5,572 nucleotides of DNA from Opitutia bacterium (GTDB taxonomy: Bacteria > Verrucomicrobiota > Verrucomicrobiia > Opitutales > UBA953): NCBI GenBank assembly GCA_021204635.1, contig JAJPZB010000150.1:1-5572 (forward strand). Direction: 5' to 3'. The translations under genes and the position numbers were made by a program. Shown here piece after piece: positions 1-5,441 of this stretch. Below the pieces are notes generated by a model, which worked only from the letters and a program-made list of their open reading frames with translations, did not search any database and was not told where the DNA came from. Position 1 is the stretch's first letter, and each line of letters begins with the position of its first letter.

Positions 1-26
1 CCCTCCCGCTAACTTAGCGGGAGAAT
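1..26. repeat. Hairpin repeat, copy 1 (cut by window edge)
   Basis: Arms CTCCCGCTAA (3-12) and TTAGCGGGAG (14-23) are perfectly complementary around one central base; a real fold would be an 8-bp stem with a 5-nt loop. Bases 1-26 match 205-230 with a single difference (C5 versus A209). The left part of this copy may extend beyond the window. Confidence 0.8.
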
Positions 27-38
27 TACGTGTGGGCT

Positions 39-51
39 CCTGCATCGCAGG
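39..51. other. Small hairpin CCTGC-ATC-GCAGG
   Basis: A 5-bp perfect stem with a 3-nt loop follows hairpin repeat copy 1, occupying the place where copy 2 has the CGCGCAC / GTGCGCG hairpin. The two copies therefore share their first hairpin and differ in the next one. Confidence 0.5.
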
Positions 52-61
52 TGGGAAGCCG

Positions 62-151
62 GGTTGGTGGTGGCGGCGGGTTGGTGGTGAGAGGAGTTAG
101 TGGTGAAGATTTTTTCGGAGGGGTTGGTGGTGGAGGTCGGGTTGGTGGCGG
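62..151 (+). repeat. G-rich 12-bp repeat cluster, block 1 (five units)
   Basis: Units GGTTGGTGGTGG (62-73), GGTTGGTGGTGA (79-90), AGTTAGTGGTGA (95-106), GGTTGGTGGTGG (122-133) and GGTTGGTGGCGG (140-151) lie 16-27 bp apart, with unrelated spacers. The units at 62, 122 and 140 each hold four GG runs with 2-, 1- and 1-nt loops. No reading frame is maintained and no gene is visible here. Confidence 0.9.
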
Positions 152-189
152 GAGCAAAGTCAGGCGACGCTCAACGGACACACTCCCTC

Positions 190-248
190 ACCGCTGACGC
201 GGTCCCCTACCGCTAACTTAGCGGGAGAATCGCGCACTACGTGCGCGA
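190..248. other. Three consecutive small hairpins
   Basis: In order: ACCGC-TGAC-GCGGT (190-203), CCGCTAA-C-TTAGCGG (210-224) and TCGCGCAC-TAC-GTGCGCGA (230-248, 8-bp stem). They are separated by only 5-6 bases and sit between repeat blocks 1 and 2. The packing resembles multi-hairpin palindromic intergenic elements of the REP type. No RNA family is recognised. Confidence 0.7.
205..230. repeat. Hairpin repeat, copy 2
   Basis: This is the second copy of the 26-bp element at 1-26, with stem CCGCTAA / TTAGCGG at 210-216 and 218-224. The one change, A209, breaks a pair that copy 1 forms, so copy 2 has the shorter stem. It is flanked by two other hairpins, at 190-203 and 230-248. Confidence 0.8.
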
Positions 249-349
249 AGATGTTTCCACCACCATCCCGACGCCACAAACCCATATCCCCACCACCAAC
301 CTACCTACGCCACCACTAACCCACCACTAACCTGCCACCACAATCGTGA

Positions 350-363
350 GGGACGTTAGTCCC
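350..363. other. Small hairpin GGGAC-GTTA-GTCCC
   Basis: A 5-bp GC-rich stem with a 4-nt loop sits in an interruption of repeat block 2. It has the same size and style as the other hairpins in this intergenic region. No poly-T follows on either strand, so a terminator role is not supported. Confidence 0.45.
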
Positions 364-375
364 GAACAAATCCGT

Positions 376-405
376 GTGACAATTTCTGTGGCAGTTTGTT
401 GTCAC
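376..405. other. Stem-loop GTGACAA / TTGTCAC with 16-nt loop
   Basis: Bases 376-382 and 399-405 are perfectly complementary. The right arm runs into repeat unit 402-413. The long loop makes it a weaker structure than the neighbouring hairpins, and it could equally be a short inverted binding site. No function is assigned. Confidence 0.35.
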
Positions 406-480
406 CACCAACCCGGCTTCTCACCACCAACCCAAACCCGCCGTCACCAACCCAAGTCTCACCACCAACCCCTTGCAACA

Positions 481-508
481 AACCCCTGCCTTTGTTTTGG
501 CAGGGGTT
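481..508 (-). terminator. Likely rho-independent terminator of the autotransporter gene
   Basis: On the minus strand, AACCCCTGCC and GGCAGGGGTT form a perfect 10-bp, GC-rich stem with an 8-nt A-rich loop, followed by TGTTG so that the 3' side reads TTTGTTG. It starts about 30 nt after the TAA (539-541). The U-tract is short and interrupted, which lowers certainty. Part of the GGTTAGTGGTGA repeat unit (505-516) is built into the stem. Confidence 0.7.
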
Positions 509-537
509 AGTGGTGAGCGCGCCGAGGTTGGTGGAGG
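505..537 (+). repeat. G-rich repeat units abutting the stop codon, block 3
   Basis: GGTTAGTGGTGA (505-516) and GGTTGGTGGAGG (526-537) return to the orientation of block 1. The second ends one base before the complement of the TAA stop (539-541), so the repeat array fills the gene's 3' flank right up to the coding sequence. Confidence 0.85.
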
Positions 538-538
538 C

Positions 539-3500
539 TTAGAAGTTTACGCGGACGCCGACGTTGGCACTGTGCGAGAACGCGGAATTTGTGCCGGCGT
601 CGAAGGTGTAGCTTGCGAAAATGCCGATGTTCCGTGTGATTCCGATGTTCACGACGGGACCGACCGAGAAGACGTCGCTCGACATCGCTTTCGCCGTTGC
701 CCTGAACGAGCCGCCATTGTCGCCGCGATAGCGCGCGTCGATATCGACTTCGTCGCCGAAGAAATCGTGCGAATATGAGCCATCGACGCCGATCGACCAG
801 TTTGTCCGCGCGAGCTCGAAGTCCCAGAAAATGCCGACGCCGACGCGGGTTCGCATGCTGTCGCCACTGAACGAATCGATGGCGAAAATGTTGTCGGAGA
901 AACTTTCGACCTGCGAACGCACGTATGCGATTCCCACATACGGGCGCAGCGAAATCCCGATATCTTCCGAGAGGGTGAGCAGCATTCCCACATCGACGAA
1001 TGCGCCGCCGTTCCAGACGTTGGTGTCGCCGTTTGCGTTGCCGAGAATGGTTTTGCGCCGCGCGCTATATGAGCCGTAGCCAAATTGCAAGCCCGCATTC
1101 ACGAAGACCAAGTCGCCAATCATCTCGCCCGCGTATAGCGTGAGGCGGAAATCGTCGCTCTCGATTTTGCCGCCACCGTCGTGGATTTTTGCCTTGCCGT
1201 TGTCATACGCGAGCGAAACTCCCGCCATGAACGAACTGCCGATTTGGCAATCCGCGCCCACGAGGACGCCGTAGGTCTCGAAATCGAAAACGGGCGAATC
1301 TTTCGCGTTGTCGTTGTTGAGAAACGTCGATTGCGCCTGCGCGAAAAATCCCCATTCCGCAGTCTCGCCGGACGCCCAGTGTGTGGTGACTTCCTCGGGC
1401 TTTTCGCGCTGCGTCGCGAGGCGCGATTCTATCTGGCGCACGTCGTTGTGAAATGCAGTCGAGGGCATTGCGACCATCGCGGCATAGCTGAGTGGCGAGA
1501 GCGTCGTCATCGCCGCGCCAACGTCGCCGGAGTGGTTTAGAATTGCGTTGACAAGCGGGTCCAAGTCGCTCGCGGACTTTATGCCTGGCTCCAAGCCCAA
1601 GTCGCTGTCGCCGATGAGCGCAGCGATGAAATCCGTGCCTAAGCCGTCGTGCAAACGGACCTCGGAGAGCAGCTCGGGAATCGATTCCACGATCGTCACG
1701 CCGAGCCCATTGTCGGCGCTGTAAACCACGGCATATTCTTGCGCCATATCCGCGATGTACTCGTCTGTTATGAGAAATTGCTCGGTGGAAATTTCCGAAT
1801 CGGCGGAGATTGTCGCGCCCGAGAAAATGGTGAATTGCTCGCCACTGTCGGGGGCGATGTTGAGCTTTGCCGTCGCCGCGAGAACGATTTCGCCGTCGTT
1901 TGTGAATGCGACGCTTTCGCCGGCGGCGAGGTCCAACGCGCCTGCGAGGAGCAAGGTCGCATTGTTGTGCGACAATGTGGCGCCGCCGATCAGCGTCGCG
2001 TCTGCGGCGACTTCGAGCGTCTTTGTACCGACGGATTTTTCAAAACTCACGTTTGCTCCGGAGGCGATGAGCAGGGCGCCTTCGCCGCGCGTGGCGTTGG
2101 CAAAATCTCTGTTGCCAGAGATTTCCAATGTCGCGATGTCGGCGACGTCATACGCGCCCGAGCCGAGCTTTGCCGCTTCTGTAATCTCGAAAGTGCCGGC
2201 GTCGATAAACGTCGTGCCCGAATAATTTTCCGCGTTTCCTGCGAATGCCAATTGGTTCCACGAATGCACTTCGCCGGCGCCGGAAATCTTTCCGGAAAAC
2301 GCCACCAAGGCGGGATCGAACGAACCGACATCGGCGGCAGAAATTTCTTTTTCCTGCGCTTCCTGCGTGATTTTGACGTGCTCATTGACGTCTTGCGAAA
2401 TCGCGACAAGCAAGCCGTTGCCCGTGTCCAATTCCCACGAGAAAGCCTTTCCGTCGCTCGCGCGCGTGAATTTTCCGTTTTTCTCGACAAAGTTGCCAAT
2501 CGACGTGGCAATCTTGCCCTCGGAATCGTTGGAATTTTCCACCTCCACGGTTTGCTCGCCGGCGACAAATTCGCCCGCCCAGATCTGCACGGCGTACAGC
2601 TTTGTCGTGGAGGCGCCGATCACGCTGACGTTCAGCTCGGTGTCGGAGAAAAGCGTCAAATTGCCGGTGATCATCGGGGCGTTTGTCGCGACTTCGTCCA
2701 ACACGATGTTCAAAATCGTTTTGTTGGCGACAGTCGTGCCGTGGCTGTAAAACGCGGTTTCTCCGTCGTCGTCGCGGAGCGCGAAGCTGTATGCCGACGC
2801 CTTGCCGAGCACGAGGTTGCCGTCGATTTGCGAGCTCTGACGCAGAGTGGTTTCCACGTGGCTGTCAACAGAAATCGTGCCCGCCGTTATCGTCCCCGCG
2901 TTTACGAAGGCGATGCGCCCCGCCGTGCTCAGGTTTTGGTAATTTTTGGCGTTCGCGACGGCGACATCGATGTTTGTCGCGAGCACGAGGTCCATGCTCT
3001 CCGCCACAATCGAGCCCGAGTTTGTGAAGGTTCCCGTGAATTTTTTGGAAATGGCTTCGTCGTCGATCTCGGCATATTGCAGCCAGTAAATCCCGATGTT
3101 GCCGCCGGCGCTCAGGTTGCCGCTGTTCGCGACAACGGCGTTTCCGTCCTCGAAGAAATCGAAAACCGCGCGCATGTCGCCACCGAGTGCAATCGTGCCC
3201 GCGCTTGCGAACGACGCATTCCCGCTCAAAGTCGCGCGAATATTGCCGCCGTAAATTTTTCCGGAAGATTCGTCCGCGAAAGCGGTGTTGCCCGAGAGCC
3301 AAATTTCGCGGAGCGATTTGTCGCCCGTCTCGGCGCCGATGACGCCGCTATTTGTGAACGCCGCGTTGTCTGAGAGTTGCAGGTAGAAATCGGAATCGCC
3401 GCCTTTGTTGTCGAGCACGCCGCTGTTGTCGAAGGTGGCATTGTCGTAGAGCTCGATTGAGTCCGCGATTTCAATCGTCCCCGAGTTCACGAAATTCGTG

Positions 3501-5413
3501 TCTTCCGTGGCGACGAGCTCGAGGGAATATCCGTAAAATTCGCCGCCGAGCGTTCCGTCATTCTCGAAGCCCGCGCTCCCGAGCATGATGATGTTTTCCA
3601 CGTGCACTGTGCCGCTCTCGGCGTTTTTGAATGTCGCCGAATCCGCGACAATGAGGGTCGGCACGCCGCTGTATTCGTTTTGCGGCTCAGGCTCGTAGCC
3701 ACTGTCGTCGCCGGCAAAATCGTCGTTGCCCTCGTCGCCGGCGAGGTCGCTTTCATCGTCGTTCGCCATCGGCACAGCCGCTTCAAAATCGACCCAGCCC
3801 TCGTTCACGAATTTCGCTTCGCCGGAAATCACGACCATGTCGTGGTAGTAGTAATCATCGCGCGTAAACGTGTATTCTTCGGTGTCGTAGCTGATTTCGG
3901 AGTCAAAATTTTTCTCGTTGTTGCGGAAAATGATCGTGCCTTTGTTGGTGAATTTCGCCGTTTCCGAGATGAAGAAAAGCGAGTTGAACGCGTCGTATTC
4001 GTTGTAGGTGTTCGCGTAATTGTGCGTCTTCCCGTCGTCATCGGCTCGGGCGCTTTCCCATGTCGCGGAGAATGTCAAGAACGCATTTTTTTTGGCGTTG
4101 AAATTTTCTTCGTCCAAGCCGAGTAGTGCGCCGAGCTCGCCGGATTTCGCGCAAAAATTTTTGCTCGTTGTTATGTAAAAAGTGTCGTCCTCGGTGGCGG
4201 AAATCGTCTTTGAGCCGGTGGAAAGTTTGTAGTCACTGACAGTCTTCGTCTCTGCCAACTCGGCGAAGAGCGTCCCGCTGCCGGTGTCGAGATTCCAGTC
4301 AAAAGTCCGCCCGTCGCTCGAGCGTTTGAATTTGCCGGAAGCCGCGAGCAGGGCGCCCTGCGAGCTGCCAAATTTTTTGTGATATTTGTTGTCGTCCCAC
4401 TCGTAGAGCGATTGGCGCACGGTGAGCAGCTCGGCATTGTCGCCGTCCCAAAGCCGCAGCGAATATTTTTCTAACTTGCTGTCGGGCGCGGCGTCGATGA
4501 CCAAGCTCGTGGTGTTGTAAAGCGTGATGTTGCCCGCAACCAACGGGGTTTCCGCGTCGTCGCCGCTCATCACGATATTCAGGATTGTCGTGGGCGCGAC
4601 AACGTCGGCGTAGTGGAAATAATCTTCGCCGTTGACCCAGCGCGTCGATTTCTCGCCGATTTCGAGATCGCCGGTGATTTGCGAGCCTTGGGCGAGCGTG
4701 ATTTCCACGAAGCTGTCAATGGAAACAGATTCGGCGTCGATCACGCCGTAGTTTTTGAAATACGCCTTGCCGGCGAAATCGGGGTCGGAAACGTAGTTGC
4801 CTGAGCCGCCGGTGAACACGGAAACAGTCAAGTTTGTCGCCGCGATTTCGCCGTAATTCGCGAAAGTTCCGTAGTTCGGGGAAGCGGAATTTCCGGCGAA
4901 CATAATTTTGTCAAGCCCCGAAATCGCGCCCGCCGCAGCGTTGTCGAATGTCGCCGAGTTCGCGATGACGAGCGCAGGCGCGGCGCCGGAATTTGGCGTT
5001 GCCGCGAATGCTGCAGCCCCGTAGTTCGCAAACGCCGCGTTGCCCGAGATTATCACGCAGTCCGCCGCTTTGTGCGCGTCGGAGAACTCGCTCCCGTGAA
5101 ATGTCACGCTTCCGTAGTTCTCGAAAATTTCGGCAGAATCTTCGCTGCCCGATTCCCAAAAAACGGGATAGAAGGCATAGTTGCAGCCGGCGCCATCGAC
5201 AAACGCGCCGGCTTTGTCGTCGTAGTCGTCCTCGGAAAATCCGAGCAACAAACCAATGTCGTGGCTCTCCGCCACCCACTCGGCGCTGTCGCCAAAATAG
5301 TCCGCAGTGGTGTCTGCGGGGACGATTTCCGCGAAAGAAATTTTCGCAAACGAGGCAAAAATGCCGGCAGATAGCAAAAATATTTTTGTAATGTTGATTT
5401 TGTTTTGGGTCAT
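539..5413 (-). CDS. Large autotransporter (type Va secretion) with duplicated beta-helix passenger
   Basis: The 1,624-residue protein is probably exported by Sec and then displayed on the cell surface through its own C-terminal barrel. In order: signal peptide (residues 1-28); first cap and rungs (about 29-228) and closing module (229-391); second cap, rungs and acidic insert (392-846) and closing module (847-1010); one PATR-like repeat (about 1041-1086); further beta-rich sequence to about 1243; helical linker (about 1245-1340); barrel (about 1350-1624) ending NVGVRVNF with a terminal Phe, as expected of a BAM-recognised outer-membrane protein. About 18 F-x-N-x-G-x-(I/V/L) rungs imply a right-handed beta-helix. 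It is acidic and has only four Cys (77, 119, 421, 1389), as is common in passengers. I see no GDSG serine-protease motif or other enzyme signature, so an adhesin-like role is inference. The ATG at 5411-5413 is chosen because it directly precedes a good signal peptide and has AGGAAA upstream. The gene stands alone, and its stop codon lies about 30 bp before a strong hairpin. The autotransporter class is nearly certain; the ligand or function is unknown. Confidence 0.95.
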   Translation of the reverse strand: MTQNKINITKIFLLSAGIFASFAKISFAEIVPADTTADYFGDSAEWVAESHDIGLLLGFSEDDYDDKAGAFVDGAGCNYAFYPVFWESGSEDSAEIFENYGSVTFHGSEFSDAHKAADCVIISGNAAFANYGAAAFAATPNSGAAPALVIANSATFDNAAAGAISGLDKIMFAGNSASPNYGTFANYGEIAATNLTVSVFTGGSGNYVSDPDFAGKAYFKNYGVIDAESVSIDSFVEITLAQGSQITGDLEIGEKSTRWVNGEDYFHYADVVAPTTILNIVMSGDDAETPLVAGNITLYNTTSLVIDAAPDSKLEKYSLRLWDGDNAELLTVRQSLYEWDDNKYHKKFGSSQGALLAASGKFKRSSDGRTFDWNLDTGSGTLFAELAETKTVSDYKLSTGSKTISATEDDTFYITTSKNFCAKSGELGALLGLDEENFNAKKNAFLTFSATWESARADDDGKTHNYANTYNEYDAFNSLFFISETAKFTNKGTIIFRNNEKNFDSEISYDTEEYTFTRDDYYYHDMVVISGEAKFVNEGWVDFEAAVPMANDDESDLAGDEGNDDFAGDDSGYEPEPQNEYSGVPTLIVADSATFKNAESGTVHVENIIMLGSAGFENDGTLGGEFYGYSLELVATEDTNFVNSGTIEIADSIELYDNATFDNSGVLDNKGGDSDFYLQLSDNAAFTNSGVIGAETGDKSLREIWLSGNTAFADESSGKIYGGNIRATLSGNASFASAGTIALGGDMRAVFDFFEDGNAVVANSGNLSAGGNIGIYWLQYAEIDDEAISKKFTGTFTNSGSIVAESMDLVLATNIDVAVANAKNYQNLSTAGRIAFVNAGTITAGTISVDSHVETTLRQSSQIDGNLVLGKASAYSFALRDDDGETAFYSHGTTVANKTILNIVLDEVATNAPMITGNLTLFSDTELNVSVIGASTTKLYAVQIWAGEFVAGEQTVEVENSNDSEGKIATSIGNFVEKNGKFTRASDGKAFSWELDTGNGLLVAISQDVNEHVKITQEAQEKEISAADVGSFDPALVAFSGKISGAGEVHSWNQLAFAGNAENYSGTTFIDAGTFEITEAAKLGSGAYDVADIATLEISGNRDFANATRGEGALLIASGANVSFEKSVGTKTLEVAADATLIGGATLSHNNATLLLAGALDLAAGESVAFTNDGEIVLAATAKLNIAPDSGEQFTIFSGATISADSEISTEQFLITDEYIADMAQEYAVVYSADNGLGVTIVESIPELLSEVRLHDGLGTDFIAALIGDSDLGLEPGIKSASDLDPLVNAILNHSGDVGAAMTTLSPLSYAAMVAMPSTAFHNDVRQIESRLATQREKPEEVTTHWASGETAEWGFFAQAQSTFLNNDNAKDSPVFDFETYGVLVGADCQIGSSFMAGVSLAYDNGKAKIHDGGGKIESDDFRLTLYAGEMIGDLVFVNAGLQFGYGSYSARRKTILGNANGDTNVWNGGAFVDVGMLLTLSEDIGISLRPYVGIAYVRSQVESFSDNIFAIDSFSGDSMRTRVGVGIFWDFELARTNWSIGVDGSYSHDFFGDEVDIDARYRGDNGGSFRATAKAMSSDVFSVGPVVNIGITRNIGIFASYTFDAGTNSAFSHSANVGVRVNF
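542..1366 (-). other. Autotransporter beta-barrel translocator domain (residues about 1350-1624)
   Basis: The last ~275 residues match the usual size of the barrel domain and alternate hydrophobic and polar residues in strand-like stretches. Examples are WGFFAQAQ at 1354, YGVLVGADCQ at 1381, FMAGVSLAYDNG at 1395, LSLRPYVGIAYVRS-type sequence at 1487-1500 (written ISLRPYVGIAYVRS), FSVGPVVNIGITRNIGIFASYTF at 1582-1604 in outline, and a final strand ending NVGVRVNF. Before it lies a helix-rich linker (about 1245-1340, with LSPLSYAAM and VRQIESRLA) that would thread the pore. Confidence 0.93.
2156..2293 (-). other. Autotransporter-associated beta-strand (PATR-like) repeat, residues 1041-1086
   Basis: The segment reads GKISGAGEV, then LAFAGNAENYSGTTFIDAGT, then F-E-I and KLGSG. 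This matches the familiar order of that repeat: G-x-I-x-G-x-G-x-(V/L), (L)-x-(L/F)-x-G-x-N-x-Y-(S/T)-G-x-T-x-I-x-A-G-T-(L/F). Such repeats help template autotransporter passenger export and folding. One clear copy is seen; residues 1151-1200 may hold a degenerate second one. Confidence 0.75.
2384..2875 (-). repeat. Closing module, copy 2 (residues 847-1010)
   Basis: This is the second copy of the roughly 164-residue module. It keeps the same motif order as copy 1: a V-D-S-x-V-E start, TILNIVLD, ITGNLTLFS, a W in the middle (W945 matching W322) and SDGKAFSWELDTGNG near the end. Here it is followed by the PATR-like repeat instead of another cap module. Confidence 0.85.
2876..3970 (-). repeat. 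Second, expanded block of F-x-N-x-G rungs (residues 482-846)
   Basis: At least twelve rungs are visible: F488-TNKGTI, F535-VNEGWV, F595, F616-ENDGTL, F641-VNSGTI, F661-DNSGVL, F686-TNSGVI, F712, F735, N763-SGNL, F796-TNSGSI and F836-VNAGTI. The spacing is about 20-25 residues over most of the block. Many are preceded by S/D-G/D-N-A-(A/T/S), as in SGNASF and SDNAAF. The pattern predicts stacked beta-helix coils with Asn ladders. Confidence 0.78.
3674..3769 (-). other. Acidic, low-complexity insert in the passenger (residues 549-580)
   Basis: Residues 549-580 are dominated by Asp, Glu, Asn and Gly, with runs such as NDDESDLAGDEGNDD and a YEPEPQNEY tail, and have no F-x-N-x-G pattern. The insert sits between the rungs at 535 and 595 and has no counterpart in the first passenger block. 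It probably forms a flexible or divalent-cation-binding loop protruding from the beta-helix; the cation role is inference. Confidence 0.6.
4052..4144 (-). repeat. Passenger cap module, copy 2 (residues 424-454)
   Basis: This is the second copy of the cap, with GALLG at residues 428-432 matching GLLLG at 54-58, and W452-E453-S454 matching W86-E87-S88. It carries the A8 homopolymer (coding strand, codons 441-443) that copy 1 lacks, because copy 1 has a single Lys (K67) where copy 2 has K441-K442. Confidence 0.68.
4241..4729 (-). repeat. Closing module, copy 1 (residues 229-391)
   Basis: Residues 229-391 align over their whole length with 847-1010. Anchors are VSIDSFVEITL / ISVDSHVETTL, SQITGDL / SQIDGNL, TILNIV in both, VAGNITLYN / ITGNLTLFS, and SSDGRTFDWNLDTGSG / ASDGKAFSWELDTGNG. 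The DNA is also still similar (for example around 4705-4728 against 2851-2874) but clearly diverged, so the duplication is not recent. The module contains no rungs and ends each passenger half. Confidence 0.85.
4730..5125 (-). repeat. First block of F-x-N-x-G beta-helix rungs (residues 97-228)
   Basis: Rung motifs occur at F97-ENYG, F128-ANYG, F156-DN, F184-ANYGEI and F219-KNYGVI, spaced roughly 25-35 residues apart. Several are preceded by (S/A)-(G/N)-(N/S)-A. In this block the residue after Asn is usually Tyr (N-Y-G), whereas the second block prefers N-S-G. This suggests each block was expanded or homogenised separately. Confidence 0.75.
5150..5266 (-). repeat. Passenger cap module, copy 1 (residues 50-88)
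   Basis: Residues 50-72 align without gaps to residues 424-446 in the second half of the passenger (9 of 23 identical by eye, including G-x-LLG, E, K and AF). Each segment is followed 13 or 5 residues later by a shared W-E-S (W86 and W452). Both sit just before a series of F-x-N-x-G rungs, so they look like the N-terminal cap of each beta-helix segment. The family is not one I recognise. Confidence 0.7.
5330..5413 (-). other. Signal peptide of the autotransporter (residues 1-28)
   Basis: The N-terminus has a charged start (K5, K10), a hydrophobic core (IFLLSAGIFASF, residues 11-22) and a short polar segment ending S-F-A at residues 26-28, a small-x-small signal peptidase I site. Cleavage would leave a mature protein beginning EIVPADTT. 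Its ordinary length argues against the extended signal peptide seen in some large autotransporters. Confidence 0.88.
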
Positions 5414-5423
5414 AGTCTTGAGA

Positions 5424-5429
5424 TTTCCT
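5424..5429 (-). promoter_or_regulatory. Shine-Dalgarno AGGAAA for the autotransporter
   Basis: AGGAAA on the minus strand ends 10 nt before the ATG. This is a modest but acceptable ribosome binding site, slightly far from the start. No better-placed purine run or in-frame start competes near the signal peptide. Confidence 0.55.
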
Positions 5430-5441
5430 GTAGTTGTGGGG

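Larger units (their letters stand above)
257..470 (-). repeat. Inverted 12-bp repeat cluster, block 2 (about nine units)
   Basis: The same unit appears as its complement on the + strand: CCACCACCATCC (257-268), CCACCACCAACC (290-301), CCACCACTAACC (310-321 and 321-332, sharing one base), a degenerate CCACCACAATC (335-345), TCACCACCAACC (402-413, 421-432, 459-470) and CCGTCACCAACC (441-452). The stretch 403-420 is the exact 18-bp reverse complement of 55-72, so blocks 1 and 2 could pair. Confidence 0.9.
1..538. other. Repeat-rich intergenic region with no supported gene
   Basis: Neither strand carries a convincing coding sequence here. The only open frame entering it, on the + strand from 473, runs antisense into the autotransporter gene. 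Apart from the terminator, the region is made almost wholly of the 12-bp repeat family and small hairpins, with strong strand asymmetry: G-rich, then C-rich, then G-rich on the + strand. Confidence 0.8.

Noticed and set aside
62..470. CRISPR array
   Set aside because: Units are only about 12 bp, spacers vary from zero to tens of bases, and orientation switches. No cas gene is visible.
1..538. Structured non-coding RNA or riboswitch
   Set aside because: Several hairpins exist, but they are repeated, short and on a strand with no evident promoter. No known RNA consensus is recognisable.
717..725. RGD tripeptide at residues 1563-1565 as an integrin-binding motif
   Set aside because: It lies within the beta-barrel, where neighbouring autotransporters have a conserved A-x-F/Y-x-G-type strand/loop. 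A tripeptide is expected by chance in a protein this long.
473..778. 101-codon + strand open frame starting in the repeat region
   Set aside because: Its start lies in the repeat/terminator region and the rest is antisense to the conserved barrel coding sequence. No protein family or ribosome binding site supports it.
1649..3373. Long open frame of 574 codons on the + strand
   Set aside because: It is entirely antisense to the autotransporter. It has an R/V/G/C-rich composition with no recognisable domain and no clear ribosome binding site. It arises because GC-biased codons on the minus strand rarely give stops in this frame.
3602..4126. 174-codon + strand open frame rich in V, R and F
   Set aside because: It is antisense to the passenger, and its hydrophobic look comes from complementing D/E/N-rich codons of the real gene.
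542..5413. Serine-protease autotransporter or other enzymatic passenger
   Set aside because: No GDSG-type catalytic serine motif, His/Asp triad pattern or lipase GDSL block is present in the passenger.
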